Of a DNA stretch of 64,000 nucleotides, positions 12,401-31,100 are shown piece after piece. The number at the start of each line of letters is the position of its first letter. Position 1 is the stretch's first letter. A program made the translations under genes and the position numbers. Location: positions 181,653,122 through 181,717,121 of the forward strand of contig CP136069.1 of the NCBI GenBank assembly GCA_032622095.1. The letters run 5' to 3'. The notes under the pieces were generated by a model. It had not been told where the DNA came from. It made no database searches and saw only the letters and a program-made list of their open reading frames with translations. The stretch comes from Siphonodentalium dalli. Taxonomy: Eukaryota > Mollusca > Scaphopoda > Gadilida > Siphonodentaliidae.

Positions 12401-15400
12401 TAGAATGACCAGATTACATTATACACAACATACCACATATTATATACCATTAGAATGACCAGATTACATTATACACAACATACCACATATTATATACCAT
12501 TAGAATGACCAGATTACATTATACACAACATACCACATATTATATACCATTAGAATGACCAGATTACATTATACACAACATACCACATATTATATACCAT
12601 CAGAATGACCAGATTACATTATACACAACATACCACATATTATATACCATCAGAATGACCAGATTACATTATACACAACATACCACATATTATATACCAT
12701 TATAATGACCAGATTACATTATACACAACATACCACATATTATATACCATTAGAATGACCAGATTACATTATACACAACATACCACATATTATATACCAT
12801 TAGAATGACCAGATTACATTATACACAACATACCACATATTATATACCATTAGAATGACCAGATTACATTATACACAACATACCACATATTATATACCAT
12901 TAGAATGACCAGATTACATTATACACAACATACCACATATTATATACCATTAGAATGACCAGATTACATTATACACAACATACCACATATTATATACCAT
13001 TAGAATGACCAGATTACATTATACACATCATACCACATATTATATACCATCAGAATGACCAGATTACATTATACACAACATACCACATATTATATACCAT
13101 TAGAATGACCAGATTACATTATACACAACATACCACATATTATATACCATTAGAATGACCAGATTACATTATACACAACATACCACATATTATATACCAT
13201 TAGAATGACCAGATTACATTATACACAACATACCACATATTATATACCATTAGAATGACCAGATTACATTATACACATCATACCACATATTATATACCAT
13301 CAGAATGACCAGATTACATTATACACAACATACCACATATTATATACCATTAGAATGACCAGATTACATTATACACAACATACCACATATTATATACCAT
13401 TAGAATGACCAGATTACATTATACACAACATACCACATATTATATACCATTAGAATGACCAGATTACATTATACACAACATACCACATATTATATACCAT
13501 TAGAATGACCAGATTACATTATACACAACATACCACATATTATATACCATTAGAATGACCAGATTACATTATACACAACATACCACATATTATATACCAT
13601 TAGAATGACCAGATTACATTATACACATCATACCACATATTATATACCATCAGAATGACCAGATTACATTATACACAACATACCACATATTATATACCAT
13701 TAGAATGACCAGATTACATTATACACAACATACCACATATTATATACCATTAGAATGACCAGATTACATTATACACAACATACCACATATTATATACCAT
13801 TAGAATGACCAGATTACATTATACACAACATACCACATATTATATACCATTAGAATGACCAGATTACATTATACACAACATACCACATATTATATACCAT
13901 TAGAATGACCAGATTACATTATACACAACATACCACATATTATATACCATTAGAATGACCAGATTACATTATACACAACATACCACATATTATATACCAT
14001 TAGAATGACCAGATTACATTATACACAACATACCACATATTATATACCATTAGAATGACCAGATTACATTATACACAACATACCACATATTATATACCAT
14101 TAGAATGACCAGATTACATTATACACAACATACCACATATTATATACCATTAGAATGACCAGATTACATTATACACAACATACCACATATTATATACCAT
14201 TAGAATGACCAGATTACATTATACACAACATACCACATATTATATACCATCAGAATGACCAGATTACATTATACACAACATACCACATATTATATACAAT
14301 CAGAATGACCAGATTACATTATACACAACATACCACATATTATATACCATTAGAATGACCAGATTACATTATACACAACATACCACATATTATATACCAT
14401 TAGAATGACCAGATTACATTATACACAACATACCACATAGTATATACCATTAGAATGACCAGATTACATTATACACAACATACCACATATTATATACCAT
14501 CGGAATGACCAGATTACATTATACACAACATACCACATATTATATACCATTAGAATGACCAGATTACATTATACACATCATACCACATATTATATACCAT
14601 CAGAATGACCAGATTACATTATACACAACATACTACATATTATATACCATTAGAATGACCAGATTACATTATACACAACATACCACATATTATATACCAT
14701 TCGAATGACCAGATTACATTATACACAACATACCACATATTATATACCATTAGAATGACCAGATTACATTATACACATCATACCACATATTATATACCAT
14801 CAGAATGACCAGATTGCATTATACACAACATACCACATATTATATACCATTAGAATGACCAGATTACATTATACACAACATACCACATATTATATACCAT
14901 TAGAATGACCAGATTACATTATACACAACATACCACATATTATATACCATTAGAATGACCAGATTACATTATACACAACATACCACATATTATATACCAT
15001 CAGAATGACCAGATTACATTATACACAACATACCACATATTATATACCATCAGAATGACCAGATTACATTATACACAACATACCACATATTATATACCAT
15101 CAGAATGACCAGATTACATTATACACAACATACCACATATTATATACCATTAGAATGACCAGATAACATTATACACAACATACCACATATTATATACCAT
15201 TATAATGACCAGATCACATTATACACAACATACCACATATTATATACCATTATAATGACCAGATTACATTATACACAACATACCACATATTATATACCAT
15301 TAGAATGACCAGATAACATTATACACAACATACCACATATTATATATCATCAGAATGACCAGATTACATTATACACAACATACCACATATTATATACCAT

Positions 15401-18400
15401 TAGAATGACCAGATTACATTATACACAACATACCACATGTTATATACCATCAGAATGACCAGATTACATTATACACAACATACCACATATTATATACCAT
15501 CAGAATGACCAGATTACATTATACACAACATACCACATATTATATACCATCAGAATGACCAGATTACATTATACACAACATACCACATATTATATACCAT
15601 TATAATGACCAGATTACATTATACACAACATACCACATATTATATACCATTAGAATGACCAGATTACATTATACACAACATACCACATATTATATACCAT
15701 TAGAATGACCAGATTACATTATACACAACATACCACATATTATATACCATTAGAATGACCAGATTACATTATACACAACATACCACATATTATATACCAT
15801 TAGAATGACCAGATTACATTATACACAACATACCACATATTATATACCATCAGAATGACCAGATTACATTATACACAACATACCACATATTATATACCAT
15901 CAGAATGACCAGATTACATTATACACAACATACCACATATTATATACCATTATAATGACCAGATTACATTATACACAACATACCACATATTATATACCAT
16001 TAGAATGACCAGATTACATTATACACAACATACCACATATTATATACCATTAGAATGACCAGATTACATTATACACAACATACCACATATTATATACCAT
16101 CAGAATGACCAGATTACATTATACACAACATACCACATATTATATACCATTAGAATGACCAGATTACATTATACACAACATACCACATATTATATACCAT
16201 TAGAATGACCAGATTACATTATACACAACATACCACATATTATATACCATTAGAATGACCAGATTACATTATACACAACATACCACATATTATATACCAT
16301 CAGAATGACCAGATTACATTATACACAACATACCACATATTATATACCATTAGAATGACCAGATTACATTATACACATCATACCACATATTATATACCAT
16401 CAGAATGACCAGATTACATTATACACAACATACCACATATTATATACCATTAGAATGACCAGATTACATTATACATAACATACCACATATTATATACCAT
16501 TAGAATGACCAGATTACATTATACACAACATACCACATATTATATACCATTAGAATGACCAGATTACATTATACACATCATACCACATATTATATACCAT
16601 CAGAATGACCAGATTACATTATACACAACATACCACATATTATATACCATCAGAATGACCAGATTACATTATACACAACATACCACATATTATATACCAT
16701 TAGAATGACCAGATTACATTATACACAACATACCACATATTATATACCATTAGAATGACCAGATTACATTATACACAACATACCACATATTATATACCAT
16801 CAGAATGACCAGATTACATTATACACAACATACCACATATTATATACCATTAGAATGACCAGATTACATTATACACAACATACCACATATTATATACCAT
16901 TAGAATGACCAGATTACATTATACACAACATACCACATATTATATACCATTAGAATGACCAGATTACATTATACACAACATACCACATATTATATACCAT
17001 CAGAATGACCAGATTACATTATACACAACATACCACATATTATATACCATTAGAATGACCAGATTACATTATACACATCATACCACATATTATATACCAT
17101 CAGAATGACCAGATTACATTATACACAACATACCACATATTATATACCATTAGAATGACCAGATTACATTATACACAACATACCACATATTATATACCAT
17201 TAGAATGACCAGATTACATTATACACAACATACCACATATTATATACCATTAGAATTACCAGATTACATTATACACAACATACCACATATTATATACCAT
17301 CAGAATGACCAGATTACATTATACACAACATACCACATATTATATACCATTAGAATGACCAGATTACATTATACACAACATACCACATATTATATACCAT
17401 TAGAATGACCAGATTACATTATACACAACATACCACATATTATATACCATTAGAATGACCAGATTACATTATACACAACATACCACATATTATATACCAT
17501 TAGAATGACCAGATTACATTATACACAACATACCACATATTATATACCATTAGAATGACCAGATTACATTATACACAACATACCACATATTATATACCAT
17601 TAGAATGACCAGATTACATTATACACACCATACCACATATTATATACCATTAGAATGACCAGATTACATTATACACATCATACCACATATTATATACCAT
17701 CAGAATGACCAGATTACATTATACACAACATACCACATATTATATACCATTAGAATGACCAGATTACATTATACACAACATACCACATATTATATACCAT
17801 TAGAATGACCAGATTACATTATACACAACATACCACATATTATATACCATTAGAATGACCAGATTACATTATACACAACATACCACATATTATATACCAT
17901 TAGAATGACCAGATTACATTATACACAACATACCACATATTATATACCATTAGAATGACCAGATTACATTATACACAACATACCACATATTATATACCAT
18001 TAGAATGACCAGATTACATTATACACAACATACCACATATTATATACCATTAGAATGACCAGATTACATTATACACATCATACCACATATTATATACCAT
18101 CAGAATGACCAGATTACATTATACACAACATACCACATATTATATACCATTAGAATGACCAGATTACATTATACACAACATACCACATATTATATACCAT
18201 TAGAATGACCAGATTACATTATACACAACATACCACATATTATATACCATTAGAATGACCAGATTACATTATACACAACATACCACATATTATATACCAT
18301 TAGAATGACCAGATTACATTATACACAACATACCACATATTATATACCATTAGAATGACCAGATTACATTATACACAACATACCACATATTATATACCAT

Positions 18401-20640
18401 TAGAATGACCAGATTACATTATACACAACATACCACATATTATATACCATTAGAATGACCAGATTACATTATACACAACATACCACATATTATATACCAT
18501 TAGAATGACCAGATTACATTATACACAACATACCACATATTATATACCATTAGAATGACCAGATTACATTATACACAACATACCACATATTATATACCAT
18601 TAGAATGACCAGATTACATTATACACAACATACCACATATTATATACCATTAGAATGACCAGATTACATTATACACAACATACCACATATTATATACCAT
18701 TAGAATGACCAGATTACATTATACACAACATACCACATATTATATACCATCAGAATGACCAGATTACATTATACACAACATACCACATATTATATACAAT
18801 CAGAATGACCAGATTACATTATACACAACATACCACATATTATATACCATTAGAATGACCAGATTACATTATACACAACATACCACATATTATATACCAT
18901 TAGAATGACCAGATTACATTATACACAACATACCACATAGTATATACCATTAGAATGACCAGATTACATTATACACAACATACCACATATTATATACCAT
19001 CGGAATGACCAGAATACATTATACACAACATACCACATATTATATACCATTAGAATGACCAGATTACATTATACACATCATACCACATATTATATACCAT
19101 CAGAATGACCAGATTACATTATACACAACATACCACATATTATATACCATTAGAATGACCAGATTACATTATACACAACATACCACATATTATATACCAT
19201 TCGAATGACCAGATTACATTATACACAACATACCACATATTATATACCATTAGAATGACCAGATTACATTATACACATCATACCACATATTATATACCAT
19301 CAGAATGACCAGATTACATTATACACAACATACCACATATTATATACCATCAGAATGACCAGATTACATTATACACAACATACCACATATTATATACCAT
19401 TAGAATGACCAGATTACGTTATACACAACATACCACATATTATATACCATTAGAATGACCAGATTACATTATACACAACATACCACATATTATATACCAA
19501 CAGAATGACCAGATTACATTATACACAACATACCACATATTATATACCATCAGAATGACCAGATTACATTATACACAACATACCACATATTATATACCAT
19601 CAGAATGACCAGATTACATTATACACAACATACCACATATTATATACCATCAGAATGACCAGATTACATTATACACAACATACCACATATTATATACCAT
19701 TAGAATGACCAGATAACATTATACACAACATACCACATATTATATACCATTATAATGACCAGATCACATTATACACAACATACCACATATTATATACCAT
19801 TATAATGACCAGATTACATTATACACAACATACCACATATTATATACCATCAGAATGACCAGATAACATTATACACAACATACCACATATTATATACCAT
19901 CAGAATGACCAGATTACATTATACACAACATACCACATATTATATACCATTAGAATGACCAGATTACATTATACACAACATACCACATATTATATACCAT
20001 TAGAATGACCAGATTACATTATACACAACATACCACATATTATATACCATTATAATGACCAGATTACATTATACACAACATACCACATATTATATACCAT
20101 TAGAATGACCAGATTACATTATACACAACATACCACATATTATATACCATCAGAATGACCAGATTACATTATACACAACATACCACATATTATATACCAT
20201 TAGAATGACCAGATTACATTATACACAACATACCACATATTATATACCATTAGAATGACCAGATTACATTATACACAACATACCACATATTATATACCAT
20301 CAGAATGACCAGATTACATTATACACAACATACCACATATTATATACCATTAGAATGACCAGATTACATTATACACAACATACCACATATTATATACCAT
20401 CAGAATGACCAGATTACATTATACACAACATACCACATATTATATACCATCAGAATGACCAGATTACATTATACACAACATACCACATATTATATACCAT
20501 TAGAATGACCAGATTACATTATACACAACATACCACATATTATATACCATTAGAATGACCAGATTACATTATACACAACATACCACATATTATATACCAT
20601 TAGAATGACCAGATTACATTATACACAACATACCACATAT

Positions 20641-23600
20641 TATATACCATTAGAATGACCAGATTACATTATACACAACATACCACATATTATATACCAT
20701 TAGAATGACCAGATTACATTATACACATCATACCACATATTATATACCATCAGAATGACCAGATTACATTATACACAACATACCACATATTATATACCAT
20801 CAGAATGACCAGATTACATTATACACAACATACCACATATTATATACCATTAGAATGACCAGATTACATTATACACAACATACCACATATTATATACCAT
20901 CAGAATGACCAGATTACATTATACACAACATACCACATATTATATACCATTAGAATGACCAGATTACATTATACACATCATACCACATATTATATACCAT
21001 CAGAATGACCAGATTACATTATACACAACATACCACATATTATATACCATCAGAATGACCAGATTACATTATACACAACATACCACATATTATATACCAT
21101 TAGAATGACCAGATTACATTATACACATCATACCACATATTATATACCATCAGAATGACCAGATTACATTATACACAACATACCACATATTATATACCAT
21201 CAGAATGACCAGATTACATTATACACAACATACCACATATTATATACCATTAGAATGACCAGATTACATTATACACAACATACCACATAGTATATACCAT
21301 TAGAATGACCAGATTACATTATACACAACATACCACATATTATATACCATCGGAATGACCAGAATACATTATACACAACATACCACATATTATATACCAT
21401 TAGAATGACCAGATTACATTATACACATCATACCACATATTATATACCATCAGAATGACCAGATTACATTATACACAACATACCACATATTATATACCAT
21501 TAGAATGACCAGATTACATTATACACAACATACCACATATTATATACCATTCGAATGACCAGATTACATTATACACAACATACCACATATTATATACCAT
21601 TAGAATGACCAGATTACATTATACACATCATACCACATATTATATACCATCAGAATGACCAGATTACATTATACACAACATACCACATATTATATACCAT
21701 CAGAATGACCAGATTACATTATACACAACATACCACATATTATATACCATTAGAATGACCAGATTACGTTATACACAACATACCACATATTATATACCAT
21801 TAGAATGACCAGATTACATTATACACAACATACCACATATTATATACCATCAGAATGACCAGATTACATTATACACAACATACCACATATTATATACCAT
21901 CAGAATGACCAGATTACATTATACACAACATACCACATATTATATACCATCAGAATGACCAGATTACATTATACACAACATACCACATATTATATACCAT
22001 CAGAATGACCAGATTACATTATACACAACATACCACATATTATATACCATTAGAATGACCAGATAACATTATACACAACATACCACATATTATATACCAT
22101 TATAATGACCAGATCACATTATACACAACATACCACATATTATATACCATTATAATGACCAGATTACATTATACACAACATACCACATATTATATACCAT
22201 TAGAATGACCAGATAACATTATACACAACATACCACATATTATATACCATCAGAATGACCAGATTACATTATACACAACATACCACATATTATATACCAT
22301 TAGAATGACCAGATTACATTATACACAACATACCACATATTATATACCATCAGAATGACCAGATTACATTATACACAACATACCACATATTATATACCAT
22401 CAGAATGACCAGATTACATTATACACAACATACCACATATTATATACCATTAGAATGACCAGATTACATTATACACAACATACCACATATTATATACCAT
22501 TAGAATGACCAGATTACATTATACACAACATACCACATATTATATACCATTAGAATGACCAGATTACATTATACACAACATACCACATATTATATACCAT
22601 TAGAATGACCAGATTACATTATACACAACATACCACATATTATATACCATTAGAATGACCAGATTACATTATACACAACATACCACATATTATATACCAT
22701 TAGAATGACCAGATTACATTATACACAACATACCACATATTATATACCATCAGAATGACCAGATTACATTATACACAACATACCACATATTATATACCAT
22801 CAGAATGACCAGATTACATTATACACAACATACCACATATTATATACCATTATAATGACCAGATTACATTATACACAACATACCACATATTATATACCAT
22901 TAGAATGACCAGATTACATTATACACAACATACCACATATTATATACCATTAGAATGACCAGATTACATTATACACAACATACCACATATTATATACCAT
23001 TAGAATGACCAGATTACATTATACACAACATACCACATATTATATACCATTAGAATGACCAGATTACATTATACACAACATACCACATATTATATACCAT
23101 CAGAATGACCAGATTACATTATACACAACATACCACATATTATATACCATTAGAATGACCAGATTACATTATACACAACATACCACATATTATATACCAT
23201 TAGAATGACCAGATTACATTATACACAACATACCACATATTATATACCATCAGAATGACCAGATTACATTATACACAACATACCACATATTATATACCAT
23301 TAGAATGACCAGATTACATTATACACAACATACCACATATTATATACCATCAGAATGACCAGATTACATTATACACAACATACCACATATTATATACCAT
23401 CAGAATGACCAGATTACATTATACACAACATACCACATATTATATACCATTAGAATGACCAGATTACATTATACACAACATACCACATATTATATACCAT
23501 TAGAATGACCAGATTACATTATACACAACATACCACATATTATATACCATTAGAATGACCAGATTACATTATACACAACATACCACATATTATATACCAT

Positions 23601-26600
23601 TAGAATGACCAGATTACATTATACACAACATACCACATATTATATACCATTAGAATGACCAGATTACATTATACACATCATACCACATATTATATACCAT
23701 CAGAATGACCAGATTACATTATACACAACATACCACATATTATATACCATCAGAATGACCAGATTACATTATACACAACATACCACATATTATATACCAT
23801 TAGAATGACCAGATTACATTATACACAACATACCACATATTATATACCATCAGAATGACCAGATTACATTATACACAACATACCACATATTATATACCAT
23901 TAGAATGACCAGATTACATTATACACATCATACCACATATTATATACCATCAGAATGACCAGATTACATTATACACAACATACCACATATTATATACCAT
24001 TATAATGACCAGATTACATTATACACAACATACCACATATTATATACCATTAGAATGACCAGATTACATTATACACAACATACCACATATTATATACCAT
24101 TAGAATGACCAGATTACATTATACACAACATACCACATATTATATACCATTAGAATGACCAGATTACATTATACACAACATACCACATATTATATACCAT
24201 TAGAATGACCAGATTACATTATACACATCATACCACATATTATATACCATCAGAATGACCAGATTACATTATACACAACATACCACATATTATATACCAT
24301 TATAATGACCAGATTACATTATACACAACATACCACATATTATATACCATTAGAATGACCAGATTACATTATACACAACATACCACATATTATATACCAT
24401 CAGAATGACCAGATTACATTATACACAACATACCACATATTATATACCATTAGAATGGCCAGATTACATTATACACAACATACCACATAGTATATACCAT
24501 CAGAATGACCAGATTACATTATACACAACATACCACATATTATATACCATTAGAATGACCAGATTACATTATACACAACATACCACATATTATATACCAT
24601 TAGAGTGACCAGATTACATTATACACAACATACCACATATTATATACCATCAGAATGACCAGATTACATTATACACAACATACCACATATTATATACCAT
24701 TAGAATGACCAGATTACATTATACACATCATACCACATATTATATACCATCAGAATGACCAGATTACATTATACACAACATACCACATATTATATACCAT
24801 TAGAATGACCAGATTACATTATACACAACATACCACATATTATATACCATTAGAATGACCAGATTACATTATACACAACATACCACATATTATATACCAT
24901 TAGAATGACCAGATTACATTATACACAACATACCACATATTATATACCATTAGAATGACCAGATTACATTATACACAACATACCACATATTATATACCAT
25001 TAGAATGACCAGATTACATTATACACAACATACCACATATTATATACCATTAGAAAGACCAGATTACATTATACACATCATACCACATATTATATACCAT
25101 CAGAATGACCAGATTACATTATACACAACATACCACATATTATATACCATCAGAATGACCAGATTACATTATACACAACATACCACATATTATATACCAT
25201 TAGAATGACCAGATTACATTATACACAACATACCACATATTATATACCATTATAATGACCAGATTACATTATACACAACATACCACATATTATATACCAT
25301 TATAATGACCAGATTACATTATATACAACATACCACATATTATATACCATTATAATGACCAGATTACATTATACACAACATACCACATATTATATACAAT
25401 CAGAATGACCAGATTACATTATACACAACATACCACATATTATATACCATTAGAATGACCAGATTACATTATACACAACATACCACATATTATATACCAT
25501 TAGAATGACCAGATTACATTATACACAACATACCACATAGTATATACCATTAGAATGACCAGATTACATTATACACAACATACCACATATTATATACCAT
25601 CGGAATGACCAGATTACATTATACACAACATACCACATATTATATACCATTAGAATGACCAGATTACATTATACACATCATACCACATATTATATACCAT
25701 CATAATGACCAGATTACATTATACACAACATACCACATATTATATACCATTAGAATGACCAGATTACATTATACACAACATACCACATATTATATACCAT
25801 TCGAATGACCAGATTACATTATACACAACATACCACATATTATATACCATTAGAATGACCAGATTACATTATACACATCATACCACATATTATATACCAT
25901 CAGAATGACCAGATTACATTATACACAACATACCACATATTATATACCATCAGAATGACCAGATTACATTATACACAACATACCACATATTATATACCAT
26001 CAGAATGACCAGATTACATTATACACAACATACCACATATTATATACCATTAGAATGACCAGATTACATTATACACATCATACCACATATTATATACCAT
26101 CAGAATGACCAGATTACAATATACACAACATACCACATATTATATACCATTAGAATGACCAGATTACATTATACACAACATACCACATATTATATACCAT
26201 TAGAATGACCAGATTACATTATACACAACATACCACATATTATATACCATTAGAATGACCAGATTACATTATACACAACATACCACATATTATATACCAT
26301 TAGAATGACCAGATTACATTATACACAACATACCACATATTATATACCATTAGAATGACCAGATTACATTATACACAACATACCACATATTATATACCAT
26401 TAGAAAGACCAGATTACATTATACACATCATACCACATATTATATACCATCAGAATGACCAGATTACATTATACACAACATACCACATATTATATACCAT
26501 TAGAATGACCAGATTACATTATACACAACATACCACATATTATATACCATTAGAATGACCAGATTACATTATACACAACATACCACATATTATATACCAT

Positions 26601-28140
26601 TAGAATGACCAGATTGCATTATACACAACATACCACATATTATATACCATTATAATGACCAGATTACATTATACACAACATACCACATATTATATACAAT
26701 CAGAATGACCAGATTACATTATACACAACATACCACATATTATATACCATTAGAATGACCAGATTACATTATACACAACATACCACATATTATATACCAT
26801 TAGAATGACCAGATTACATTATACACAACATACCACATAGTATATACCATTAGAATGACCAGATTACATTATACACAACATACCACATATTATATACCAT
26901 CGGAATGACCAGATTACATTATACACAACATCCCACATATTATATACCATTAGAATGACCAGATTACATTATACACATCATACCACATATTATATACCAT
27001 CATAATGACCAGATTACATTATACACAACATACCACATATTATATACCATTAGAATGACCAGATTACATTATACACAACATACCACATATTATATACCAT
27101 TCGAATGACCAGATTACATTATACACAACATACCACATATTATATACCATTAGAATGACCAGATTACATTATACACATCATACCACATATTATATACCAT
27201 CAGAATGACCAGATTACATTATACACAACATACCACATATTATATACCATCAGAATGACCAGATTACATTATACACAACATACCACATATTATATACCAT
27301 TAGAATGACCAGATTACATTATACACAACATACCACATATTATATACCATTAGAATGACCAGATTACATTATACACAACATACCACATATTATATACCAT
27401 CAGAATGACCAGATTACATTATACACAACATACCACATATTATATACCATCAGAATGACCAGATTACATTATACACAACATACCACATATTATATACCAT
27501 CAGAATGACCAGATTACATTATACACAACATACCACATATTATATACCATCAGAATGACCAGATTACATTATACACAACATACCACATATTATATACCAT
27601 TAGAATGACCAGATAACATTATACACAACATACCACATATTATATACCATTATAATGACCAGATCACATTATACACAACATACCACATATTATATACCAT
27701 TATAATGACCAGATTACATTATACACAACATACCACATATTATATACCATTAGAATGACCAGATAACATTATACACAACATACCACATATTATATACCAT
27801 CAGAATGACCAGATTACATTATACACAACATACCACATGTTATATACCATTAGAATGACCAGATTACATTATACACAACATACCACATATTATATACCAT
27901 TAGAATGACCAGATTACATTATACACAACATACCACATATTATATACCATTAGAATGACCAGATTACATTATACACAACATACCACATATTATATACCAT
28001 CAGAATGACCAGATTACATTATACACAACATACCACATATTATATACCATCAGAATGACCAGATTACATTATACACAACATACCACATATTATATACCAC
28101 CAGAATGACCAGATTACATTATACACAACATACCACATAT
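20641..28140 (+). repeat. Satellite higher-order segment, copy A (about 7.5 kb)
   Basis: Its variant pattern repeats in 28141-35540. Diagnostic pairs: 'catag' at 21290 and 28790 (7,500 apart) and at 24490 and 31990 (7,500), then at 25540 and 32940 and at 26840 and 34240 (both 7,400). The change from 7,500 to 7,400 shows a two-monomer difference between about 24.6-25.25 kb in this copy and the matching part of copy B. The left boundary is set where 20591 and 28091 cease to match. Confidence 0.85.
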
Positions 28141-31100
28141 TATATACCATTAGAATGACCAGATTACATTATACACAACATACCACATATTATATACCAT
28201 TAGAATGACCAGATTACATTATACACATCATACCACATATTATATACCATCAGAATGACCAGATTACATTATACACAACATACCACATATTATATACCAT
28301 CAGAATGACCAGATTACATTATACACAACATACCACATATTATATACCATTAGAATGACCAGATTACATTATACACAACATACCACATATTATATACCAT
28401 CAGAATGACCAGATTACATTATACACAACATACCACATATTATATACCATTAGAATGACCAGATTACATTATACACATCATACCACATATTATATACCAT
28501 CAGAATGACCAGATTACATTATACACAACATACCACATATTATATACCATCAGAATGACCAGATTACATTATACACAACATACCACATATTATATACCAT
28601 TAGAATGACCAGATTACATTATACACATCATACCACATATTATATACCATCAGAATGACCAGATTACATTATACACAACATACCACATATTATATACCAT
28701 CAGAATGACCAGATTACATTATACACAACATACCACATATTATATACCATTAGAATGACCAGATTACATTATACACAACATACCACATAGTATATACCAT
28801 TAGAATGACCAGATTACATTATACACAACATACCACATATTATATACCATCGGAATGACCAGAATACATTATACACAACATACCACATATTATATACCAT
28901 TAGAATGACCAGATTACATTATACACATCATACCACATATTATATACCATCAGAATGACCAGATTACATTATACACAACATACCACATATTATATACCAT
29001 TAGAATGACCAGATTACATTATACACAACATACCACATATTATATACCATTCGAATGACCAGATTACATTATACACAACATACCACATATTATATACCAT
29101 TAGAATGACCAGATTACATTATACACATCATACCACATATTATATACCATCAGAATGACCAGATTACATTATACACAACATACCACATATTATATACCAT
29201 CAGAATGACCAGATTACATTATACACAACATACCACATATTATATACCATTAGAATGACCAGATTACGTTATACACAACATACCACATATTATATACCAT
29301 TAGAATGACCAGATTACATTATACACAACATACCACATATTATATACCATCAGAATGACCAGATTACATTATACACAACATACCACATATTATATACCAT
29401 CAGAATGACCAGATTACATTATACACAACATACCACATATTATATACCATCAGAATGACCAGATTACATTATACACAACATACCACATATTATATACCAT
29501 CAGAATGACCAGATTACATTATACACAACATACCACATATTATATACCATTAGAATGACCAGATAACATTATACACAACATACCACATATTATATACCAT
29601 TATAATGACCAGATCACATTATACACAACATACCACATATTATATACCATTATAATGACCAGATTACATTATACACAACATACCACATATTATATACCAT
29701 TAGAATGACCAGATAACATTATACACAACATACCACATATTATATACCATCAGAATGACCAGATTACATTATACACAACATACCACATATTATATACCAT
29801 TAGAATGACCAGATTACATTATACACAACATACCACATATTATATACCATCAGAATGACCAGATTACATTATACACAACATACCACATATTATATACCAT
29901 CAGAATGACCAGATTACATTATACACAACATACCACATATTATATACCATTAGAATGACCAGATTACATTATACACAACATACCACATATTATATACCAT
30001 TAGAATGACCAGATTACATTATACACAACATACCACATATTATATACCATTAGAATGACCAGATTACATTATACACAACATACCACATATTATATACCAT
30101 TAGAATGACCAGATTACATTATACACAACATACCACATATTATATACCATTAGAATGACCAGATTACATTATACACAACATACCACATATTATATACCAT
30201 TAGAATGACCAGATTACATTATACACAACATACCACATATTATATACCATCAGAATGACCAGATTACATTATACACAACATACCACATATTATATACCAT
30301 CAGAATGACCAGATTACATTATACACAACATACCACATATTATATACCATTATAATGACCAGATTACATTATACACAACATACCACATATTATATACCAT
30401 TAGAATGACCAGATTACATTATACACAACATACCACATATTATATACCATTAGAATGACCAGATTACATTATACACAACATACCACATATTATATACCAT
30501 TAGAATGACCAGATTACATTATACACAACATACCACATATTATATACCATTAGAATGACCAGATTACATTATACACAACATACCACATATTATATACCAT
30601 CAGAATGACCAGATTACATTATACACAACATACCACATATTATATACCATTAGAATGACCAGATTACATTATACACAACATACCACATATTATATACCAT
30701 TAGAATGACCAGATTACATTATACACAACATACCACATATTATATACCATCAGAATGACCAGATTACATTATACACAACATACCACATATTATATACCAT
30801 TAGAATGACCAGATTACATTATACACAACATACCACATATTATATACCATCAGAATGACCAGATTACATTATACACAACATACCACATATTATATACCAT
30901 CAGAATGACCAGATTACATTATACACAACATACCACATATTATATACCATTAGAATGACCAGATTACATTATACACAACATACCACATATTATATACCAT
31001 TAGAATGACCAGATTACATTATACACAACATACCACATATTATATACCATTAGAATGACCAGATTACATTATACACAACATACCACATATTATATACCAT